Source: Nepenthes gracilis
Taxonomy: Eukaryota; Streptophyta; Magnoliopsida; Caryophyllales; Nepenthaceae
Direction of reading: 5' to 3'
Assembly: GCA_033239525.1 (NCBI GenBank)
Contig: BSYO01000016.1
Coordinates: 7,017,045 to 7,081,044, forward strand
Length of the DNA: 64,000 nucleotides
Under the pieces are notes generated by a model. That model was not told where the DNA came from. It made no database searches and saw nothing but the letters and a program-made list of their open reading frames with translations. The stretch's first letter is position 1. The number at the start of each line of letters is the position of its first letter. Below are positions 54,790 to 64,000 of this stretch, piece after piece. The position numbers were made by a program, and so were the translations under genes.

Positions 54790-56560
54790 AGGGCTCCATG
54801 AAGCTCCCCGAAGAATGGTTGCTGACATCGCCTCTTATCTATGGATAATGTATTGGGTATTTATGATAAGGACACATTGCTTCTGCTATTCCATTTAGAT
54901 TACCTTCCCCTGAGAAAGGGCTTGTTTTCCAAGAGATGGCTTCAATGTAATATACGAAGCTCATCTGAAGGATGATATTTGAATTTCTCTAGCAAATGAA
55001 TTCGTTGAAATAATGGAGGCCCTTGAAATTCCCATCGCTTACCTTCACCCTAATGCCATTAGATACCATGCAACATCATGTATCTTTTTCCGGCATCGAG
55101 ACCTTAAGCTAGATGCTTGAATGGTCAAAATTATTTTTCGTTTTAATCAAGAAAGCAATTGGATTTCTTTAAATTCTAAAAAGGAGTTCAAAATAAGTGA
55201 TAGAAACTCAAACTTAGTGAAAAATTAGAAGGATATGTTCTTCTATATTAAGGTTTCTACTAATTGGATTTTGTTAAAAAATTGGGGTAAAATCAACCCA
55301 GTGTTTTCGGGTTTTATTTTGGAGAATGAACTTTTTATGACCAATCACAATTTGACCTAGTTAAGGAACACAAACCCGAGTTGCATTAAATCAGCAATTT
55401 GCTTACCCAAGCTTCCTAAGTAAGCTAGTACATTGTTATTGGAAGGGTGGTCGTTGCTAATTTGCCTCCTCATCCATTGGAAATGATGAAGGGCATTTTT
55501 ATAGATTTTTCTCCTAGGGATCACATTAATTAGCACAACATTCAAATAACGTTGCCAACTCCTCATTCAAATAACGATGAGGTTTTGAAAATTGTCGATG
55601 AAGTTTTCGAGGACTGCAAAGCTAAAGTCAGGGCTGAGATGAAAGCCGAGGGATCTATGCATCCATCAACTCCGGCTATCCTCTCACGAGAAAGAGCCAG
55701 ATGTCAATGCTCCTATTATTGTTGAGTATGAGATTCTAGAAGACAATACTTGATCCTTCTGCAACTCGAAATGCTTCACCCAAACTAGAAAATAATAATG
55801 TACATATACATATTGTTAGATATTCATTCTTTCTTTCCCATCCTCACCGACTCATACGGGTTCTGGGGTTTCAATGGAGCCCCAAGTTTCGAGATTCCTT
55901 TGTTTCGTAGGTTTTTATCTATCCTTTGCCGAATGCATTCGCCTAAGTCAAGCCCTGACACAGTTCGATCATTATCAAGTTTTACTCTCAGAGGTGGTCT
56001 TCCAAACCAGGAGGTAGGCTATAATCTTTTACATCTATATCTATATTGCTGACTTTGTCTTTTTTCATTGCAGTCCAAAAACCTAGTGCAACAGATAAGG
56101 ATCAGGTTAGACAGTCAAAACTTTGAAACTGATTACCTGTCACATTCTTATGTTGATCCTTGTGTGGTCAGAGGTTAGGAGTTTAGAGCTATAGTTACCA
56201 AGGCCAGGGCATTGTTCTTTGAAGATCAATTAGTCTATCCTGAGAAAGAAATAACTAAATCGGTGAGCATAACTCATGATCATATAGATTAAGCTTCCAT
56301 TGCTAAAAACCAAGCCATTTCTTTTGGGGATAGATTCCATGAGGCTGAATGGCATGCTCAATAGCTATAGGCACCATTGATAGATTAAGAATTGAATGTT
56401 CACGGCTTAAGGAGTTAGTAAGGAAGAGCGTCCATCCTAAAGAGATCAGTTCTTTACTCAATTCCTAATTTATTGAAGGGATTGATCTTTGCAAAAGAAG
56501 AGTCTCCTTGATGGCTTATGACTTTCCAATCGGTTCTTTGAATGTTAGAAACTCTTGAGC
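54790..56560 (+). pseudogene. Antisense ORF of the Tat element, gypsy-type transposon domain
   Basis: Runs opposite to gag-pol, between integrase and the 3' LTR. Across frames: NEFVEIMEALEIPIAYLHPN, AIRYHATSCIF, KDMFFYIKVSTNW, then FEDQLVYPEKEITKSVSITH and FGDRFHEAEWHAQ. This matches the antisense ORF of Tat elements that carries the putative gypsy-type transposon domain (PF04195) followed by a coiled-coil region. Several stops, so not intact. Confidence 0.65.
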
Positions 56561-57699
56561 TACCTAAGCTTTTGAGATTAAGAATTTTGAAGAACAATCA
56601 AGATTTCCAGCTTTTGGCTCTAAATCCGAACATTAGCCATAAGATTTCCGATCAATGTTAACCTTTGAATCTTGTAATCTCATGTGATAGTTGGATATGA
56701 GAATGATGTAATTTATTCTTCAATCTATAGACTTTTTTATCTTCGCATATCCATTACTCTTTAAATTGATCTTGAACAGGCAATTTAACCCTCGAACATG
56801 TACATTGGAATCTTCACTCAAAACATATCTAAACCAATTACTTGCTAAGTCTTTAAACTATAGTTGCTAGCAAGAGAGGACTCTGGTTCTAAACCATTTG
56901 ACTGATCGTGCATATCCCATGGATTCGAATTTTGTTACTTATGCATTTATGGCATCCCTGAGGTTTATTGGATTGGTTGAACTATTAGTCGAATCTTGAT
57001 TAACTTTATCTCGCCTACTTTTTGACCTCTCAAAGGGGTATTGAACACCTAGTTCTCAACCCTCTCAAGCCTTGTAGAATTTTGGAGGTGTGACCATATT
57101 TGAGGCCATATGGTTCTATTGGTTGAATTTACACTATGATTATTCCTTTGAATCAACACATTTGACAGATAAGATAATTAAACCAATTGTTTAATTCAAT
57201 GTCAGTCATGGTCATATTAGTAACACACGTGCAATCAAACTAATAAGAATTAAATTAAAAAGCCATTTTCTTTAATATCATAAGAATTAATTACACCGCA
57301 TAGGCATTCTAGAGCAAAGAGCAGGGCATACCTCTATGTTCCTCACTTTGACTTTTTCATTGATAGTACTTTTTGAGGTGAATAGCATTCTAAGTTCGAG
57401 GGACTAACCTTTCATTTTGAGTATGTAACTTATATGTCCCATTACGGAGTATTACTGACAATAAGAATGGACCCTCCCATGTTGGAGATAGTTTATTCCT
57501 ATGTGCAAGTTTCCCAATTACTTCGATATTTCTTAACACCTCAAAAGTCCTGTGCCTTCACCTTCTTATTATAATACCAAGCGACTCTTTGTTAATAGGC
57601 CGCTGCTCAAATTCGTGCCACTTTTCTAACTTATTCTAAGAGATCCAAATTTTGTCTAAGAAGTTAAGAAAATTTCGATCCGAGGCAAAACGTTCCACT

Positions 57700-58420
57700 C
57701 GGTAGCTCGACAGTCCTATCTCTACTGGGATTATCGCTTTGTTCCATAACACAAACTACGGGATGTTTCTCAAGTGAGTTCTTTTGGAGTTGTTTGTTAA
57801 ATCCAAAGCACGGATGGAAGTTTGACTACCCAAGCTCCTCCAACTTTATTCAACTTCGCCTTTAACCCATTGATTATCATCCAATTCACCACCTCTACTT
57901 GTCTTTGAGGGTATGAAATTGATATATGGACCAACCTAATACCAAGGTCGTTATAGTGTTTTGTGAATCTCTTGCCTGAGAATTTAATTCCATTGTTGGT
58001 CAATATGACTTTCAGGATCCCAACTCTAAAGACGATATTCTGACACATATTTTGTGATATTTTGTTTTGTAATTTTGGCCAATGGAGAAGCTTCAATCCA
58101 TTTAGTGAAATAATCTATCACGACAATAATAAATTTTCTTTGATCAGTTGAAAGAGGAAACAGACCTAGCACATCGAACCCCCATTATGCGGATGGCCAA
58201 GGAGCCTGTAAAGCTTGCAATTTATTGTGTGGTTGCCTGAGTACACTATCATAAATTTGGCAATTCTTTCATTTTTTAACGAATTCTATTGTGTCCTTCA
58301 TGGTTGGTCAATAAAAGCCTTGCCACATGATCTTGAAAGCCAAGTTTTTACCCCCTATATGCGCTTCATATATGCTGAAATGTACCGCCCTAAGAGCATA
58401 ATCAACTTTTGTTAGAGTCA
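57700..58420 (-). pseudogene. Tat integrase remnant
   Basis: 57797-58096 reads NIVFRVGILKVILTNNGIKF, then SGKRFTKHYNDLGIRLVHIS, YPQRQVEVVN and LPSVLWI. The second catalytic Asp (NDNG) has changed to Asn. Confidence 0.8.
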
Positions 58421-58849
58421 AACAATGCATATAGGGTACCAAATAACCTCTTCTATACAGTGATCCATCTACTATAGTATACCAACCAACTGTTTTTTCA
58501 ATTCACTTTGCTCCATTGGATCGCTCGAAAGCATCCCATCTTCAAGGTATTTAAGATGAGGAGTCATCTAAGTCACCTCTTCAGATACTTGAAGAATTAC
58601 CTCTTGTTCCTTGATACTAGGCTTTTGAAGCACTTCTCTAACATCCCAAGCGTACTACTCTGGATAATTGGATGCCGTCATTTTGGAGAGTTGATCGAAT
58701 TTTAAATTCTCCTCTCTTGGAATATGGACAATTTCAAATTTATTGAGCAATGACAAAAGATTTTATACCTTGTGGCGATATTTAGCTAAATCTGGGTAGG
58801 TTGTTTCAAAGTTAGCCAATATTTGATTGACTCCCAATTCAGAATTACT

Positions 58850-59600
58850 GTAGACGGTTAGGTTCTTGATGGAGCATTCCTTGATCAATTTCAACCCTAT
58901 TAATAGAGCTTCATATTAGGTTACAATATTAGTAGCTAGGAACCTAAATGTAATTAAATATTTAATTTCAAATCTTTCAGGCGAGGTTAATACTATTTCG
59001 GCTATTAGTAGCTAGGAACCTAAATGTAATTGAATATTTAATTTCAAATCCTACAAGCGAGGTTAATACTATTCCAACTCTGCTATCTATTTGAGAAGAT
59101 GTTCCATCAACATGTAGCATCCATGCAAGCAAGGATTGATCTAGTGTAGCCCCTATGTGCTCATTTGTTTCTTCCAAGATTCACGTCATTGTTTTAAATA
59201 TAAAGTCTGCCAGAACTTGACCCTTTATGGAGGGTCGGGCCCAAAACTCTACGTTGACTTCGCTCAACTAGTTTAATATTTAACCAAGTACCTGGATACT
59301 TGTGGCTTCTACAAGATCCTTTTTAATGGTTGATCTATTAATAACACAATTTTATAGGCTCGAAAATATGGTCTTACAAGAAAGACTGAGGCTAAAGTAG
59401 CCTTTTCTGCTCTTACATACCGAGTTTGCCAGAATCTTACTAGCATAATATATTGGTGGCTGAATTCCGATTTCTTCTTTGACCAAAACAACATTCAGAA
59501 CTATCTTTGAAATGATTAGATAAGAATATAATTTCTTGTCTTCTTTAGAACAAGTTAATAAATGTGGATTGGCCAAATATTCTTTTAACTCTTTAGAAAC
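58850..59600 (-). pseudogene. Tat RNase H remnants
   Basis: 58977-59177 gives SLLAWMLHVDGTSSQIDSRV, GIVLTSLVGFEIKYSITFRF; the adjacent 59352-59576 frame covers the reverse transcriptase-linked RNase H (YLIISKIVLNVVLVKEE, YYASKILANSV). Contains a 76-bp tandem duplication at 58927-59078. Confidence 0.75.
58927..59078 (-). repeat. 76-bp tandem duplication inside Tat RNase H
   Basis: tattagtagctaggaacc...gaggttaatactatt occurs twice, offset 76 bp, with few differences. Confidence 0.9.
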
Positions 59601-60480
59601 TTGTTGACACTCATCTGTCCATCAGAAACCATTTATCTTTACTCCTCTTAATGACTTAAAGAATGGCAAATGTTTCTCCGTTAGTTTTGCCATAAATTAG
59701 GATAAGGCTGCAAGTCGTCTAGTTAACCTTAGTTCCGCCATAAATCAGGATAAGTCTGTAAGTCGTCTGGTTAACCTCTGAATTTATTTAATTGTCCGAG
59801 GTAGTTCCGAATCCATTATCGCTTTGATCATCTCCGAATTTGCCTCTATTCCATTCCATATTGTGAGACAATTAAGCCTAGGAACTTACTAGAGGTTACC
59901 CTGTAGACACATTTATTCAGGTTTAATTTCATTTAGTATGTTCTCGATATTTCAAATGTCCCGACAAAATAAATAATATAGTTATTGACAAGTATGCTTT
60001 TGATAAGCGTGTCATCAATGTACACCTCTATATTTTTTTCTAATTTGTTGCTCGAACATTTTGTTCATCGGCCTTTGATATGTTGCCCCAACATTCCTTA
60101 AACCGAACGACATTACCTTATAGTAATAGATTCCCTGATATGTTATAAACAAGGTTATTTCTTTATCCTCTAGATTTATCCAAATTTGATGATATTCTAA
60201 AAAAGCATTCATAAAACTTATTAACTAGTATCCAAACGTCAAATCTACCAACTAATCGATCCTCGGAAGTGGGAAACTATCTTTCGGACATGATTTATTC
60301 ACATTTTTAAAGTCGACGCATTTTCTTTTATTTTCCATTACTTTTCTTTAGAAGGATAATTGACCTCTTTGATGAATCTGCCGTCTGTCAGTTTCTTAAC
60401 TTTTTCACATATAGATATAAATTTTTTTAACCAGGTAGTTTCGTCTTTTTTTGTCAAATGGGCTTATATCCGAGTATGAA
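59600..60480 (-). pseudogene. Tat reverse transcriptase remnant
   Basis: 60015-60212 reads MNAFLEYHQIWINLEDKEIT, LFITYQGIYYYKVMSFGLRN and VGATYQRPMNKMF, the palm region before YIDD. The following YIDDTLIKS-like sequence lies near 59990-60030. Frames broken. Confidence 0.8.
59689..59784 (-). repeat. 48-bp tandem duplication inside Tat pol
   Basis: gccataaat.aggataag.ctg.aagtcgtct.gttaacct repeats with a 48-bp offset. Confidence 0.85.
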
Positions 60481-60763
60481 GCCCAGCTTATGAATCATTT
60501 TTCCATTAAAATTCCTAACATGTCTATTGGAGTCCTGGCGAAGACATCTAAATTGCTCCACAAAAACTCAATTTACTTTTGCTCCGAATCTAGATTTAAT
60601 GAAGAGCCAATCTGAACATACTTTTTTAGATCTACCGATTTCAAAGGAATCGAAGAGGTGTCTCCCCGAGTTAAGCCTATTGAGGAGAGACTTCATCCCA
60701 AAGATCAAATTCCTCTACTGGTCGTGGAAAAGCCTGACCATTAATTTGTACCAAGTAGCAACT

Positions 60764-61201
60764 TCATCTGGTGATCTGATCTCTCTTGATTTTTCCAATC
60801 CTGTATCTAGCAGAAAACATCATTTTAAAACATGGGATTAAAGTGACAACTACGAAAATTATTAAATATGATTTGCCTAGTATTACATTATAAACCAAGA
60901 GGAGAACAACTAGAAAAGTTAGCCAATGGAAAGCTATCTTCAAATATGTTCCCATCGTAACTTCTAGATGTATGATTCCCTTTACGTGGACCGTTTTATT
61001 ATCAAGTCTATACAACAACCCATCCGATGGTTCCATTCGGCTGCTTTTAAGGCCTAATTTTATGAATATATCGAAATAAAGAATATTTCTTGAGCTTCTA
61101 TTATCAACAAATACTCGTTTCAGTTCGTAATCCCGGACCCTATCAAAAACGAGTGCAAATATAACAAGAAGATCAGGATAGAGAGGGATTATATGTGCCA
61201 T
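60764..61201 (-). pseudogene. Tat protease region
   Basis: 145-codon open frame: VFVDNRSSRNILYFDIFIKL (decayed DxGSS core, Gly changed to Arg), then VHVKGIIHLEVTMGTY and LVVLLLVYNVILGKS, typical of gypsy gag-pro. Catalytic motif altered. Confidence 0.8.
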
Positions 61202-61299
61202 ATCGTCATTATTAAAACTAATGATATCACTTTCTATCCCTAGTTGCTATCTCTTGCTGATAAGAGCTTTTTTCCGACAAGTCAAGTGGACGCCATGTT

Positions 61300-62965
61300 A
61301 ATAACTCTTGTCTTAATTGAGTTTTGCTATTGCTCAGACAGCTCCTCATCATCTTTATCTTTACCTGGGGTGGACTTAAGATTCTGCAAATACTTCTTGT
61401 GGTACCCCTTTTGGATTAAAACCTTAATCTTCTTCTAAAACATCCAACAATCTTCAATATTATGTCTTGGAGACCAATGAAAGAAACAAAACTTAGATTG
61501 ATTACCTCCTTTTGGGTTTTTAACCAGCTTAGGCTATTTCAAAAATGTTTTGTTCTAAATTTATATCGGAACATTCACCCGGGTGTCATTCAATGGGTGA
61601 GATTCTACGGGATGTATTCTCTTCGAACACCTGACTCAGTTCTCTATTGTTTTCAATGATCCCAAGTGGATGAGTAGCCATTGTTTCTCTTCTTTCCTCC
61701 ACCGTTTGATCTCAAATGATGCTCATAATCCAAGCGCTCTGCCTGCTTTACTTCGTTAGCCTTTTCTACCACTATGCAGGCTCAGGTGATAGCTTCTTCC
61801 TCCAATACCTGTGGAACTGAAGATGTAAAAAAGTCACCCGGTTGGATTGTAACCTTAAAAATATTCAGCTTCACCTCATTGGTAAGCATCGATATGTATC
61901 TGGCCTCGGTATTAAATTTAGCCGTAAAACGTTGCAGGCTATTGTTAGGAGCTTGTCAAATCCTAATAAGGTGTCAAGGTTATTTTTCTTCTCTCCAACT
62001 GGAGATAAATCGAGATAAGAACTAATCAGCCAATTCCTGAAAAGATCTTATTGAATTTGGTCCTAACCTGTAGAACCAAATTCTTGCATCTTCGTTTAAA
62101 GTTAAAGGAAATCAAGGGCAAAGTGTAACGTCCTCTCAATTCTGGAAGCCAAGTAGTGTCCAGAAGTGGTCAAAATGATCCATTAGATCAGTACTTCCAT
62201 CATATATATGGCTCCAACGTTGACATTTTAAACTTATGGGGGAGCCAATGCCTCTTTATTTCTGATGTAAATGATGTTCGACCCAATTTGGTTATCTGCC
62301 CAATAGTGCTTTCCCAGAAAACTTGATGTTCAATTCTTTTTATTCATTCCTCCACTTCAGTTGTGGAGACAATTCTTTTCACGTGGAGGAATGTACTCAA
62401 CTTTGAGTAATTAGCATATACGTCAGGTATACGCTTAGCCTGGAGAGTTTTGGATATGCTACTGCATGATCCCTCCTCGCAAACAGAAGGGCATTCAGAA
62501 TCTCAGGTATACCGAGGATTCCATCTCTCCAGATTGTCTCCTATAGCCTCAAAGTTTAAACATACTTCAAGCTAAGAAGGTGTAATGTGAGTGAGTGCCT
62601 GGAGTGCCATGGGACTCTTTGGCTGAGGGTAGCACTCCTTTGAAATGACTTTCTTTCCCTTCTATGCCCTCCTAAAAGTCGATGCCTACGGTTAGAGGAC
62701 TTTTGTCTTGCAAGTCTAGCCCTCCATTTTATCCCATAAGGATTTCAACATCTTCGACATATCTTGAATCTGGGCGGCCAAAACCCTAATATATGGATTG
62801 GCTAATGACTAAGTACTCCCATGGCTACCTTCCTTTGCAATGATGCCACGACATGGGACATTCTTTGGCGGTTGGCTTGACTATCCGTACAGTCTTGTGT
62901 TCACCATTTTGTCAACGGAAAGAAGTTTTGAGACTAGTGTAATCTTGAAGAAATAACTTGATTTT
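61300..62965 (-). pseudogene. Tat gag remnant
   Basis: Across frames: AAQIQDMSKMLKSLWDKMEG near 62700-62790, LPHKFKMSTLEPYI near 62200, and ARFNEEARS-type positions decayed. Matches the gag of Tat elements. Many stops. Confidence 0.6.
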
Positions 62966-62986
62966 CAATTCTCACAGATAGCACCT

Positions 62987-63740
62987 CAACTTGGATAATA
63001 ACTCAAATCTGCCTAGACGGACAATCGAATCTGCTTATCCAGATCCAGCACACCACAATGGCAAATAAGAAATTAAAGAATACGAGACTCATTCTCTAAT
63101 ATATTTTAAGACATTTAAGTCAGAAATCTTTCTAAAAAAATAGAAAAGTTGTAGGAAAATAAAAATGTGTGAGCGTAGAAGATGGAGGACATAGCTTTGT
63201 AAATTGTGGAGTTTTAAGTGACACGAGGTAGGGCTTCGTACTTGTTCTCTGGATTTTTCTTCTCTTTTTTTTTTTATTTGGTTCATCCTTCATTTGTTTT
63301 GAGGGGAAGTGGCATATTTATATTCCTATTGCCAATCAGTGGTGATTTTCTGAAGAGGAATAACTGTTTATCATCTGTACCATTATTCTTCCTAGGAATT
63401 GAATAATTAACCATTAATATACTCTGAATCTAATTCATATTGGTTGACCAAATTAACTACCAAGCTCGATTTATCGGATGAGTTAAGATGACCCTTAGGT
63501 TCATTTAACCATTCAACAGGATTAACTGCAAGTTTCATTGACCGTTTGAATATTCGGAATTTTAGCCTTTTGTATGCCCATTAGTTCAGGCACTAGGCTA
63601 TTCAATAATCTGGACGTTTACTCAGATTTTTTTCTAATTTGGATATAACAACTCGATTAATTCATACCTCTTCATGGGTTTATATTTACAAGCCTCACAT
63701 ATCAACGGGTCGGGCTAGCCTTAATTTAGGGGACACCCAA
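62987..63740 (-). repeat. 5' LTR of the Tat element
   Basis: Counterpart of 52600-53362; the two differ at many sites, so the insertion is old. Confidence 0.85.
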
Positions 63741-64000
63741 CAAGGGTGATGAACATTAAAATAAGAAACTGCTACCATGAACTGGTCTACAACGAGTTTA
63801 TGGCATTAGTACCAATTCGAATATATTATGGCATATTATGGTTGACAGATAATATGGGAATGTAGTATATTATGGTTAGTGGATATTATAGTATTGCGAT
63901 TATTGTAGTTGATTTTATTTCTTTATTTATCTAGGAATTAGCTGCCTCATTTAATTTAAAAATTGATTGTATGAAACTTATATATATATATATATATTTC
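63741..64000. other. Sequence beyond the Tat element, AT microsatellite
   Basis: No exon recognised. Ends in a (TA)n run at 63979-63997, with several tatta.tggttg words at 63820-63890. Confidence 0.6.

Larger units (their letters stand above)
52600..63740 (-). mobile_element. Tat-lineage Ty3/gypsy retrotransposon, 11.1 kb
   Basis: LTRs at about 52600-53362 and 62987-63740 are clearly alike over about 760 bp, including ctgcctagacg.acaatcg, tgaggggaagtgg, gattttctgaagagga, ttcatttaaccattcaacagg and ccttttgtatgcccgttag. A decayed primer-binding site (minus strand GGTGCTATCTGTGAGAAT, 62968-62985) adjoins the 5' LTR and resembles the TGGCGCCGTCTGTGGGAA type of Tat elements. Minus-strand order: gag, protease, reverse transcriptase, RNase H, integrase, then a long region with a plus-strand ORF before the 3' LTR, as in the Tat lineage. 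Confidence 0.9.

Noticed and set aside
1..64000. CRISPR arrays, bacterial-type operons, tRNA genes
   Set aside because: No regular spaced repeats, no ribosome-binding-site gene clusters and no convincing tRNA cloverleaf; the sequence is plant nuclear.

Overview
The window looks like nuclear DNA from a eudicot plant. It is AT-rich, has GT-AG introns, and holds many decayed LTR retrotransposons of the Ty1/copia and Ty3/gypsy superfamilies. Grapevine (Vitis) is my best guess from the look of the repeats, but that is inference. I saw no rRNA, no convincing tRNA and no CRISPR array.

The one clear host gene lies on the minus strand and spans most of the window. Fifteen short exons from 49391 down to 8009 splice into one uninterrupted reading frame of 442 codons plus stop. 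It encodes the plant 5'-nucleotidase domain protein of the HAD hydrolase superfamily, subfamily IG (PF05761, related to cytosolic purine 5'-nucleotidase). Almost every single-frame ORF of modest size in this span is intron or transposon noise. The real exons are 54 to 221 bp and were found by translating between splice sites. The N-terminal exons, including the catalytic DxDxT region, are not in the window.

Layout: 1-5660 is an old gypsy-type LTR split by an element (about 602-4970) that carries direct repeats and pieces of host-like coding sequence. One piece is a spliced, internally deleted copy of a TMCO4/DUF726 gene. 5660-8008 holds the 3' flank of the nucleotidase gene. 8132-26081 is its last intron, about 18 kb. 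That intron is filled by LTR-like repeats, a minus-strand gypsy split by a plus-strand gypsy, a plus-strand copia and a MITE-like inverted repeat. 26082-36766 holds nine exons, with a copia element (31831-35335) in one intron. 36767-38951 is an intron with a solo-LTR-like copy of the same LTR family found at 248-5660. 38952-49391 holds five exons; one intron has a likely rpl5 mitochondrial DNA fragment. 49392-64000 is the next intron (or the broken 5' side of the gene), containing an 11.1 kb Tat-lineage gypsy element with an extra antisense ORF.

The main biological point is a conserved housekeeping-type gene stretched over more than 41 kb by nested retrotransposons, with every visible splice junction and the frame preserved. 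Second is the captured, rearranged host cDNA at 1309-3164. I did not find evidence for a wholly new molecular system.
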